The position numbers were made by a program, and so were the translations under genes. Positions 21,438 to 31,460 of a DNA stretch of 64,000 bases are shown one piece after another. The stretch's first letter is position 1. Every line of letters starts with the position of its first letter. The stretch is from assembly GCF_002575655.3 (NCBI RefSeq), contig NC_053037.3, positions 502,580,544 to 502,644,543 on the forward strand. The letters are read 5' to 3'. Source of the DNA: Aegilops tauschii subsp. strangulata (Eukaryota; Streptophyta; Magnoliopsida; Poales; Poaceae). The notes below the pieces were generated by a model. The model saw only the letters and a program-made list of their open reading frames with translations, made no database searches and was not told the DNA's origin.

Positions 21438-22350
21438 ATGGTTGTGCACGAGGAGGGCGAGATCGTGCAGACCGAACAGGACCCGACGATGGAGCTCTCT
21501 AAGGTCTCGATGGACCTCACCGTGCTCCACTGCCCCTTGTGCCTCCGCCCCTTGACGCCTCCAGTGTATAAGGTTCGAATACACCTCGTCCATTCGGCTG
21601 ATTGAGCAAGGTGCAGGTTTCTTGATTGATGTGTTGTTCGATTGATTTCTGCAGTGCAAGGGAGGGCACCTGGCCTGCGCGGACTGCCGCGTTGAGCGCC
21701 CTGGGAACCAGCGGCAGTGCCAGAAGTTCGAGCGCGGCGGTGGCTTCGACGTGCGGAACACGGCGGTGGACTCCGTCCTTTCGTCGGTGAGGGTGGAGTG
21801 CCCGTACGAAGATTGTGGGCTCTACGTCACTTACCACAAGCTCGCCGATCACCAGAGCGTGTGTCCGCTCGCGCCCTACAAATGCCCCATGCCAGTCTGC
21901 GGCTACGAAGGCCCGGCGCCGGCGCTCTACCACCACATCAGCACCGCGCATCCCATGCCCGTGCACAGGATCCAGTACGGCAAGGTGCTCCAGCTGCAAG
22001 TGCCACTGTCGGAGCCACGGCTCTTGCTGTTCTCGGAGGAGGACCGCCGCATGTTTTTCTTGGTCGGCGGCGTGCTCGACATCGGCGCGCCTATCACTGT
22101 GTCGGTTGTCTGCATCAGAGCGGGGGCGTCCCCACTGCCGCACTACGTGGCCAAGCTGTGGGCGAACGGCCCGCCGAGGGAGCCCAAAGGCACGACCGAC
22201 GCCGTCAAGGTGGATATGGAGGTGACAAGCAGCAAGAATCCCGGCGACGTCCACGTGTAGGAGCTGACCTTCTTGACAGTTCGGCCCAAGCTGCTGGCCG
22301 GGGCTAAGCTTGTGTCCCTCCACATTCAGATTGACAAGCTCACGTCCTAA
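21438..22350 (+). pseudogene. SINA-like E3 ubiquitin ligase gene with intron and two lesions
   Basis: Exon 1 (21438-21572, 45 codons) and exon 2 (from 21655) join in phase 0 across an 82-bp GT...AG intron. The joined protein has a SINA/SIAH-type RING (C32, C35, C46, H50, C53, C56, C67), but the last ligand is Phe70 (TTC) instead of Cys. The SINA zinc-binding module follows: C94-x4-C99-x11-H111-x3-C115 and C122-x4-C127-x11-H139-x4-H144. A substrate-binding-like beta-rich domain then runs to the stop TAG at 22258-22260 (246 aa). In the same frame, 29 more SINA-like codons follow (LTFLTVRPKLL...LHIQIDKL) to TAA at 22348, so the C-terminus is cut by a nonsense change. SINA proteins ubiquitinate substrates in cytoplasm or nucleus; loss of a RING ligand and of the tail makes activity doubtful. 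The intact intron argues for DNA-level capture rather than retroposition. The start was chosen as the first ATG in frame upstream of the RING. Confidence 0.85.
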
Positions 22351-22544
22351 ATGTTTCGACAGTGCCTTCTGTTTATCTTAGTAATATGCTAATATAGGGA
22401 TTACCTTGGTCTACTTTAGCTTAAGAAATGGTGGGTTTTGGTGGCGATGCAGCAATTACTTCGACATCAGATCAGTAATTTCCAGCAGTCAAACGGATAT
22501 TTTGTGTCTGTTGGATATAAAGTTCCTTTGGGTAAGAAGTACTA

Positions 22545-22629
22545 CTTGTCATCAAAATGGATAAAAGGAGATGTATGTAGACGTATTTTAGTTCTAGATA
22601 CGTCCCTTTTTATCCATTTTGATGACAAG
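22545..22629. mobile_element. Stowaway-type hairpin core lacking its ends
   Basis: CTTGTCATCAAAATGGATAA at 22545 pairs with TTATCCATTTTGATGACAAG ending at 22629, around a loop containing TAGACGTATTTTAGTTCTAG. The arms match the interior of Triticeae Stowaway elements, but the CTCCCTCCGT termini are missing on both sides. RNA from here would fold into a long hairpin. Confidence 0.7.
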
Positions 22630-22631
22630 CA

Positions 22632-22735
22632 CTCCCTCCGTTCCACAATACATGCCTTCCATTTGTCAAAATATAGCTGTATCTAGACATGTTTTAGTAT
22701 ATAGGTACATCCATGATAGAGCCAATCGGATGGTT
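22632..22735. mobile_element. Stowaway left half
   Basis: Begins CTCCCTCCGTTCCACAATAC directly after the hairpin above and continues with TATCTAGACATGTTTTAGTA typical of these MITEs, but has no matching inverted right end before the next unrelated sequence. Confidence 0.55.
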
Positions 22736-22773
22736 GAGAAAACTACAATTCGTAGCTACAGATGCGTGTGTGA

Positions 22774-22822
22774 CTCCCAGATGCAGAGGCTGGGGGTCAT
22801 CATCCTCCTTTTCGAGAAAAAA
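22774..22822 (+). mobile_element. 49-bp LINE/SINE 3'-tail insertion (second copy)
   Basis: Contains GATGCAGAGGCTGGGGGTCA and TCCTTTTCGAGAAAAAA, clearly the same tail as 20655-20711. Flanks CAGATGCGTGTGTGA (22759-22773) and CAGACGAGTGTGTGA (22823-22837) agree at 13 of 15 positions and are taken as an aged target-site duplication. Confidence 0.65.
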
Positions 22823-22927
22823 CAGACGAGTGTGTGAGAGCTCGCCACATGGCTATTCCCGTCGAACGCCCCATTAACCGTAAGATATGTATACGACGGT
22901 GCCAGTTATTGCACGTACACAACAGTA

Positions 22928-23247
22928 CTCCCTCCTTTCCGGTTTATAGGGCTTAATTCAAAAATCTCACCAACCAAGATGGTGAGTGGTGGAATATTTT
23001 TTGTAGTTTGCAAAAGCACCTAATTAATGCCCTTGTTTTTCTCAAAAAATTATGTTTATAAATGCATTAATTTCAATGCATGCATGCATAAAGTACATGC
23101 ATTGGTCAATTTTCTCTCAATACTTGCATGCAATGATTTAATGCACCTTGGAATCTGAACATGTGTTGGGGAACAACCAAATTGAGCCTTATAAAATGGA
23201 AAAACTAAAATTTTGAGATAAGCCCTATGAAACCGGAAAGGAGGGAG
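22928..23247. mobile_element. Stowaway-like MITE (320 bp)
   Basis: Ends CTCCCTCCTTTCCGGTTTAT and the inverted AAACCGGAAAGGAGGGAG, extended by AGGGCTTA and TAAGCCCT. TA flanks both ends (22926-22927, 23248-23249). Part of the same element family recurs as a decayed piece at about 21275-21385. Confidence 0.9.
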
Positions 23248-23344
23248 TAGAAAAAGAAGTACTCCATTCGGGAATAGTGCCGCACTTCGAAACTAGAACC
23301 GTCAATAAATTTTGAGCTTGCGTCTCGTCACATTCCAAATTACT

Positions 23345-23496
23345 CCACGCTATATTGAATTGCAAACCTGTTCACACCGATCACAACCTAAACGGTTTCC
23401 CACATAGGAGCGTATTAGTACCACGCTATATTGAATTGCAAACCTGTTCACACCGATCACAACCTAAACGGTTTCCCACTTAGGAGCGTATTAGTA
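23345..23496 (+). repeat. 76-bp tandem duplication upstream of the coiled-coil ORF
   Basis: Two units, 23345-23420 and 23421-23496, each beginning CCACGCTATATTGAATTGCA and ending AGGAGCGTATTAGTA, differ at one base. The near identity shows a recent event. The duplication ends about 100 bp before the first ATG of the next ORF, in its putative promoter or leader. Confidence 0.9.
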
Positions 23497-23599
23497 CTTG
23501 GTTATAAATACTAGTATGCCAAGATGACTGCACATTCCTCCTCAACTCCTCATCCACAAAAACAAACAAGTCATTCAGCATCCTTCCCTTGCGTCTGCC

Positions 23600-24271
23600 A
23601 TGGCCAGCGTGAGTTCTGGGTCGAGAGATTGCCACCAGGGAGAGGCCAGCATGGAAGCGGAAGCACGAGAGATGTCCCGCCTTGCTGCGAGAGCAGCCGA
23701 CATGTCCCGCTGCGCGGAAGTAGCAGCACAGAGGTCCCGCCACGCCGCTGAAGCAGCACGGAGGTCCCGCCGCACCGTCGATGCCGAAGATTGGTCCGGC
23801 CGCACCGCGGAAGCAGTAGAGATCTCCCGCCGCGCCACGAATGCAGTAGAGATGTCCCGCCGCGCCGCGGCGGCCTGGGAAAATGTCTCGCGGGCAGGCG
23901 ACGACTGTTACAGGCACATGCATGCGATCGTCCATAGCTAGATGGATCAGATCTCCGGCTGGGCGAGGTTGCAGGACGACATGAAAGCCTCGTTTGAACA
24001 AGCTACTGGCGTCATCAGGCAACTAAGGGTGGGCAATGAGAGGCTCCGGGCCGAGCACGACTTGCTGAGGGAGAAGATCGTCTGAAGTGCAAACCAGCAG
24101 GAGGAGACCAGTGCCTTGTTGAAGAGGACCGGCGTCATCGTTAAGAAACTTATGGACGAGAATGACATGCTCCGCAACGAGCGCCAAAGGCTGGTGGAGG
24201 AATCCGTGGATGTTCTCAAGCAGCGTCTTGAGGACACGAAAGAGCTCATCGCCGCTCGCCGCGGAGACTAG
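23600..24271 (+). pseudogene. Coiled-coil protein gene with 10-residue repeats and two in-frame stops
   Basis: One frame of 224 codons from ATG 23600 to TAG 24269-24271 is interrupted by TAG at 23939 and TGA at 24083. Residues 21-100 consist of eight decapeptide repeats with core EAVEMSRRAA (for example EAREMSRLAA, EAARRSRRTV, NAVEMSRRAA), so a 30-bp unit has expanded in frame. After the first stop the frame continues MDQISGWARLQDDMKASFEQ, then a Leu/Glu/Arg-rich stretch (RLRAEHDLLREKI; KLMDENDMLRNERQRLVEES) with heptad-like spacing, suggesting a coiled coil. No membrane segment or known domain is seen and I do not recognise the family. Either the three pieces are a decayed gene or a short 113-residue protein remains. 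It sits between the SINA-like gene and the LINE within the giant CACTA. Confidence 0.55.
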
Positions 24272-24642
24272 TTCCCACGGCCTGCAGCAATGCATCAAGA
24301 AAGTAGAGATCAGCGAGCTAGATCCTTGTCTTCCTTCTTGTTTTTCCCTTGTGTATTTCGGGCGTAGCCGCATGTGGATTTTTTAATTATCTTTCTAATT
24401 ATGTAAGACAATTAATCGTCCTTATCTTTCTGTGGAAGATCAATGTTGCGAGGCTGGAATTAAGAAAACTCTTGCTGTGGCGACCCTGGCGTTGCTGTTC
24501 TTCTAGTTGCTACTGGGCTTCCTTCAGTTTCCTCGTTTCTTTTGATGTAATAATCGGTTTAGGATGTGGATTGTGTCGTCGGTTGTGAAATGTTGGGTTC
24601 TAGCGCGGATGTTTGGCCTTTGTTGGCCTATTGGGATGTTGC

Positions 24643-26358
24643 TGTTGGGGAACGTAGTAATTTCAAAAATTTCCTACGCACACGCAAGATCATGGTGATG
24701 CATAGCAACGAGAGGGGAGAGTGTTGTCTACATACCCTCGTAGACCGAAAGCGGAAGCGTTACCACAACGCGGTTGATGTAGTCGTATGTCTTCACGATC
24801 CGACCGAACAAGTATCGAACGCACGGCACCTCCGAGTTCAGCACACGTTCAGCCCAATCACGTCCCTCGAACTCCGATCCAGCCGAGTGTTGAGGGGGAG
24901 TTTCATCAGCACGACGACGTGGTGACGATGATGATGTTCTACTGACGCAGGGCTTCGCCTAAGCACCGCTACAGTATTATCGAGGTGGACTATGGTGGAG
25001 GGGGGCACCGCACACGGCTAAAAGATCAAACGATCAATTGTTGTGTCTATGGGGTGCCCCCCTGCCCCCGTATATAAAGGAGCAAGGGGGACACAGTCGG
25101 CCAAGGAGGAGGGCGCGCCAAGGGGGCAGTCCTACTCCCACCGGGAGTAGGATTCCTCCTTTCCTTGTTGGAGTAGGAAAAGGGAAGGGAGAAGGAGAAA
25201 GAAGGAAGGGGGCGCCCCCCTCCCTAGTCCAATTCGGACTAGTCCATGGGGAGGGGTGCGGCCACCCTTTGGGGCCTTTCTCTCCATTCCCGTATAGCCC
25301 ATTAAGGCCCAATACGAATTCCCGTAACTCTCCGGTACTCCGAAAAATACCCGAATCATTCGGAACCTTTCCGATGTCCGATTATAGTGCACCAATATAT
25401 CGATCTTTACGTCTCGACCATTTCGAGACTCCTCGTCAAGTCCCTGAACTCATCCGGGACTCCAAACTCCTTCGGTACATCAAAACACATAAACTCATAA
25501 TATAACCGTCATCTAACTTTAAGCGTGCGGACCCTACGGGTTCGAGAACTATGTAGACATGACCGAAACACGTCTCCGGTCAATAACCAATAGCGGAACC
25601 TAGATGCTTATATTGGCTCCCACATATTCTACGAAGATCTTTATCGGTCAGACTGCATAACAACATACGTTGTTCCCTTTGTCATGGGTATGTTACTTGC
25701 CCGAGATTCGATCGTCGGTATCTCAATACCTAGTTCAATCTCGTTACCAGCAAGTCTCTTTACTCGTTCTGTAATACATCAACCCGCAACTAACTCATTA
25801 GTTACAATGCTTGCAAGGCTTATAGTGATGTGCATTACTGAGTGGGCCCAAAGATACCTCTCCGACAATCGAAGTGACAAATCCTAATCTCGAAATACGC
25901 CAACCCAACAAGTACCTTTGGAAGCACCTGTAGAGCACCTTTATAATCACCCAGTTACGTTGTGACGTTTGGTAGCACACAAAGTGTTCCTGCGGTAAAC
26001 GGGAGTTGCATAATCTCATAGTCATAGGAACATGTATAGGTCATGAAGAAAGCAATAGCAGAATACTAAACGATCGTGTGCTAAGCTAACGGAATGGGTC
26101 AAGTCAATCACATCATTCTCCTAATGATATGATCCCGTTAATCAAATGACAACTCATGTCTATGGCTAGGAAACATAACCATCTTTGATTAACGAGCTAG
26201 TCAAGTAGAGGCATACTAGTGACACTCTGTTTGTCTATGTATTCACACAGGTATCATGTTTCCGGTTAGTACAATTCTAGCATGAATAATAAACATTTAT
26301 CATGATATAAGGAAATAAATAATAACTTTATTATTTCCTCTAGAGCATATTTTCTTCA
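24643..26358 (-). repeat. 3' LTR of the Angela-type element
   Basis: Matches 31461-33176 along its full 1716 bp without net length change. In the sense orientation it begins at 26358 and ends at 24643. The frames at 25034-25505 and similar ones are conserved between LTRs only because the LTRs are copies. Confidence 0.95.
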
Positions 26359-26372
26359 GTCTCCCACTTGCA
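26359..26372 (-). other. Polypurine tract of the Angela-type element
   Basis: On the minus strand GCAAGTGGGAGAC lies directly upstream of the 3' LTR start. Such a purine run primes plus-strand DNA synthesis in LTR retrotransposons. Confidence 0.75.
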
Positions 26373-26742
26373 CTAGAGTCAATAATTTAGTTCACATCGC
26401 CATGTGATTTAACATCAATAGTTCACATCACCATGTGATTAACACCCATAGTTCACATCGTCATGTGACCAACACCCAAAGGGTTTACTAGAGTCAATAA
26501 TCTAGTTCACATCGCTATGTGATTAACACCCAAAGAGTACTAAGGTGTGATCATGTTTTCCTTGTGAGATAATTTTAGTCAACGGGTCTGTCACATTCAG
26601 ATCTGTAAGTACTTTTCAAATTTTACGTCTACAATGCTCTGCACGGAGCTAGTCTAGCTAATTGCTCCCTCTTTCAATATGTATCTAGACCGAGACTTAG
26701 AGTCATCTAGATTAGTGTCAAAACTTGCATCGACGTAACCCT

Positions 26743-27529
26743 TTACGACGAACCTTTTGTCACTAACATAATCGAGAAACATATCCTTATTCCAGTAAGG
26801 ATAATTTTGACCGCTGTCCAGTGATCTACTCCTAGATCAGTATTGTCCTCCCTTGCCAAAATCAATGTAGGGTATACAATAGATCTGGTACACAGCATGG
26901 CATACTTTATAGAACCTGTGGCCGAGGCATAGGGAATGACTTTCATTCTTTTTCTATCTTCTGCCGTGGTCGGGCTTTGAGTCTTACTCAATTTCACACC
27001 TTGTAACACAGGCAAGAAACTCTTTCTTTGACTATTCCATTTTCAACTACTTCAAAATCTTGTTAAGGTATGTACTCATTGAAAAAACTTATCAAGCGTC
27101 TTGAGCTATCTCTATAGATCTTGATGCTCAATATTAAGGAGCTTCACCGAGGTCTTTCTTTGAAAAACTCCTTTCAAACACTCCTTTATGCTTTGCAGAA
27201 TAATTCTACATTATTTCCGATCAACAATATGTCATTCACATATACTTATCAGAAATGCTGTAGTGCTCCCACTCACTTTCTTGTAAATACAGGCTTCACC
27301 GCAAGTCTGCATAAAACTATATGCTTTGATCAACTTATCAAAGTGTATATTCCAACTCCGAGATGCTTGCACCAGTCCATAGATGGATCGCTGGAGTTTG
27401 CATACTTTGTTTAGCACCTTTAGGATTGACAAAACCTTCTGGTTGCATCATAGACAACTCTTCTTTAATGAATCCATTAAGGAATGCAGTTTTGTTTATC
27501 CATTTGCCAGATTTTATAAAATGCGGCAA
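26743..27529 (-). pseudogene. Angela reverse transcriptase/RNase H remnant
   Basis: Minus-strand fragments include KTAFLNGFIKEELSMMQPEG, VCKLQRSIYGLVQASRSWNI and further on SATGSIKYAMLCTRSIVYP, all recognisable Copia RT and RT/RNase H linker sequences. The fragments are in different frames, broken by stops and shifts. The catalytic YVDD box is present at 27231-27242 but encodes YVND, losing one of the two metal-binding aspartates. The RNase H end is short or missing before the polypurine tract. The enzyme cannot be active. Confidence 0.9.
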
Positions 27530-27682
27530 TTGCTAACATGATTCGGACAGACTTAAGCATCGCTGCGAGTGAGAAAATCTCATCGTATTCAACACTTTGA
27601 ACTTTATCAAAAACCTTTTTCCGACAAGTCTAGCTTTGTAGATAGTAACACTACTATCAGCGTCCGTCTTCCTCTTGAAGAT

Positions 27683-29014
27683 TCATTTATTTTTTATGGC
27701 TCGCCGATCATTGGGCAAGTCAATCAAAGTCCATACTTTGTTCTCATACATGGATCCCATCTCAGATTTCATGGCCTCAAGCCATTTTGCGGAATCTGGG
27801 CTCACCATCGCTTCCTCATAGTTCGTAGGTTCGTCATGGTCTAGTAACATCACCTCCAGAATAGGATTACCGTACCACTCTAGTGCGGATCTTACTCTGG
27901 TTGACCTACGAGGTTCAGTAACAACTTGATCTGAAGTTTCATGATCATCATCATTAACTTCCTCACTAATTGGTGTAGGTGTCACAGGAACCGGTTTCTG
28001 TGATGAACTACTTTCCAATAAGCGATGAGGTACAGTTACCGCATCAAGTTCTACTTTCCTCCCACTCACTTCTTGCGAGAGAAACTCCTTCTGTAGAAAG
28101 GATCCATTCTTAGCAACGAATGTCTTCCCTTCGGATCTGTGATAGAAGGTGTACCCAACTGTCTCCTTTGGGTATCCTATGAAGACACATTTCTCCGATT
28201 TGGGTTTGAGCTTATCAGGATGAAACCTTTTCACATAAGCATCGCAACCCCAAACTTTAAGAAACGACAACTTTGGTTTCTTGCCAAACCACGGTTCATA
28301 AGATGTCGTCTCAACGGATTTAGATGGTACCCTATTTAACGTGAATGCAGCTGTCTCTAATGCATAACCCCAAAACGATAGTGGTAGATTGGTAAGAGAC
28401 ATCATATATGGCACCATATCTAATAAAGTACGGTTACGATGTTTGGACACACCACTACACCGTGGTGTTCCAGGTGGCGTGAGTAGTGAAACTATTTCAC
28501 ATTGTTTTAACTGAAGGCCAAACTCGTAACTCAAATACTCTTCTCCACGATCAGATCGTAGAAACTTTATTTTCTTGTTACGATGATTTTCCGCTTCACT
28601 CTGAAATTATATGAACTTTTCAAATGTTTCAGACTTCTGTTTCATTAAGTAGATATACCCATATCTGCTCAAATCATCTGTGAAGGTCAGAAAATAATGA
28701 TACCTGCTACTAGCCTCAATATTCATCGGACCACATACATCTGTATGTATGATTTCCAACAAATATGTTGCTCTCTCCATAGTTCCGGAGAGCGGCGTTT
28801 TAGTCATCTTGCCCATGAGGCACGGTTCGCATGCATCAAGTGATTCATAATCAAGTGATTCCAAAATCCCATCAGTATGGAGTTTCTTCATGCGCTTTAC
28901 ACCAATATGACCTAAACGGCAGTGCCACAAATAAGTTGCTCTATCATTATTAACTTTGCATCTTTTGGCTTCATTATTATGAATATGTGTATCACTACGA
29001 TCGAGATCCAACAA
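27683..29014 (-). pseudogene. Angela integrase with linker to reverse transcriptase
   Basis: Two frames cover it. The first (29014-28607) has the zinc-binding pre-integrase motif (HCRLGHIGVKRMKKL and CEPCLMGK) and catalytic positions IIHTDVCGP and FLTFTDDLSRYG. The second (28534-27683) starts in the core, where the family has a catalytic glutamate in VSERRNRTL, but here it is VSKHRNRTL, so the third DDE residue is Lys. The C-terminal part (PWFGKKPKLSFLKVWGCDAY) and the linker to RT (EPTNYEEAMVSPDSAKWLEA) are well kept. A stop lies between the two frames. Confidence 0.9.
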
Positions 29015-29171
29015 ACCATTTTATTGGGTGTATGACCATAGAAGGTTTTATTCATGTAAACAGAACGACAATTATTCTCTAATTTAAATGAATAACCGTA
29101 TTGAAACAAACATGATCAAATCATATTCATGCTCAACGCAAACACCAAATAACACTTATTTAGTTTGAACA

Positions 29172-30200
29172 CTAATCCCGAAAGTATAGGGAGTGTGCGA
29201 TGATGATCATATCAATCTTGGAACTACTTCCAACACACATCGTCACCTCGCCTTTTACTAGTCTCTGTTTATTCTGCAACTCCCGTCTCGAGTCACTACT
29301 CTTAGCAACTGAACTAGTATCAAATACCGAGGGGTTTCTATAAACACTAGTAAAGTACACTTCAATAACATGTATATCCAATATACCTTTGTTCACTTTG
29401 CCATCCTTCTTATCCACCAAATAGTTGGGGTAGTTCCGCTTCCAGTGACCAGTCCCTTTGCAGTAGAAGCACTTAGTCTCAGGCTTAGGACCAGACTTAG
29501 GCTTCTTCACTTGAGAAGCAACTTGCTTGCCATTCTTCTTGAAGTTCCCCTTCTTCCCTTTGCGCTTTTCTTGAAACTAGTGGTCTCGTCAACCATCAAC
29601 ACTTGATGTTTTTCTTGATTTCTACCTTCGTCGATTTCAGCATCACGAAGAGCTCGGGAATTACTTTCGTCATCCCTTGCATACTATAGTTCATCACGAA
29701 GTTCTACTAACCTGGTGATGGTAACTAGAGAATTCTGTCAATCACTATTTTATCTGGAAGATTAACTCCCACTTGATTCAAGCGATTGTAGTACCCAGAC
29801 AATCTGAGCACATGCTCACTGCTTGAGCTATTCTCCTCCATCTTTTAGCTATAGAACTTGTTGGAGACTTCATATCTCTCAACTCGGGTATTTTCTTGAA
29901 ATATTAACTTCAACTCCTGGAACAGCTCATATGGTCCATGACGTTCAAAACGTCTTTGAAGTCCCGTTTCTAAGCCGTTAAGCATGGTGCACTAAACTAT
30001 CAAGTAGTCATCATACTGAGCTAGCCAAACGTTCATAACGTCTGCATCTGCTCCTGTAATAGGTCTGTCACCTAGCGGTGCATCAAGGACATAATTCTTC
30101 AGTGCAGCAATGAGGATAATCCTCAGATCACAGATCCAATCCGCATCTTTGCTACTAACATCTTTCAATATAATTTTTCTCTAGGAACATATCAAAAATA
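29172..30200 (-). pseudogene. Angela gag/protease remnant
   Basis: The minus strand encodes pieces such as VWLAQYDDYLIV, LNGLETGLQRRFERHGPYEL and HVLRLSGYYNRLNQVGVNLP, typical of Copia capsid, separated by in-frame stops. Near 29470 the zinc knuckle reads CFYCKGTGHWKRNYPNY: the spacing C-x2-C-x4-H-x4 ends in Tyr instead of the fourth ligand Cys. Protease sequence after it is not distinct. Confidence 0.85.
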
Positions 30201-31446
30201 AACACAGGGAAGCAACAACGCGAGCTATTGATCTACAACATAATTTGCAAAATACTATTAGGACTAAGTTCATGATAAATTTAAGTTCAATTAATCATAT
30301 TACTTAAGAACTCCCACTTAGATAGACATCCCTCTAATCCTCTAAGTGATCACGTGATCCATATCAACTAAACCATGTCCGATCATCACGTGAGATGGAG
30401 TAGTTTCAACGGTGAACATCACTATGTTGATCATATCTACTATATGATTCACGCTCGACCTTTCGGTCTCTGTGTTCCGAGGCCATATCTGTTATATGCT
30501 AGGCTCGTCAAGTTTAACCTGAGTATTCCGCGTGTGCAACTGTTTTGCACCCGTTGTATTTGAACGTAGAGCCTATCACACCCGATCATCACGTGGTGTC
30601 TCAGCACGAAGAACTTTCACAACGGTGCATACTCAGGGAGAACACTTATACTTTGATAATTTAGTGAGGGATCATCGTATAATGCTACCGTCAATCAAAG
30701 CAAGATAAGATGCATAAAAGATAAACATCACATGCAATCAATATAAGTGATATGATATGGCCATCATCATCTTGTGCTTGTGATCTCCATCTCCGAAGCA
30801 CCGTCATGATCACCATCGTCACCGGCGCGACACCTTGATCTCCATCGTAGCATCGTTGTCGTCTCGCCAATCTTATGCTTCTACGACTATCGCTACCGCT
30901 TAGTGATAAAGTAAAGCATTACAGGGCGATTGCATTGCATACAATAAAGCGACAACCATATGGCTCCTGCCAGTTGCCGATAACTCGGTTACAAAACATG
31001 ATCATCTCATACAATAAACTTAGCATCATGCTTTGACCATATCACATCACAACATGCCCTGCAAAAACAAGTTAGACGTCCTCTACTTTGTTGTTGCAAG
31101 TTTTACGTGGCTGCTACGGGCTTAGCAAGAACCGTTCTTACCTACGCATCAAAACCACAACGATAGTTTGTCAGGTTGGTGCTGTTTTAACCTTCGCAAG
31201 GACCGGGCGTAGCGACACTCGATTCAACTAAAGTGAGAGAGACAGACACCCGCCAGCCACCTTTAAGCAACGAGTGCTCGCAACGGTGAAACCGGTCTCG
31301 CGTAAGCGTACGCGTAATGTTGGTCCGGGCCGCTTCATCTCACAATACCGCTGAACCAAAGTATGACATGCTGGTAAGCACTATGACTTATATCGCCCAC
31401 AACTCACTTGTGTTCTACTCGTGCATAACATCAACGCATAAAACCA

Positions 31447-31459
31447 GGCTCGGATGCCA
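31447..31459 (-). other. Primer-binding site of the Angela-type element
   Basis: On the minus strand TGGCATCCGAGCC, a two-mismatch version of the initiator-Met tRNA complement TGGTATCAGAGCC, begins one base inside the 5' LTR end. Confidence 0.85.
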
Positions 31460-31460
31460 C

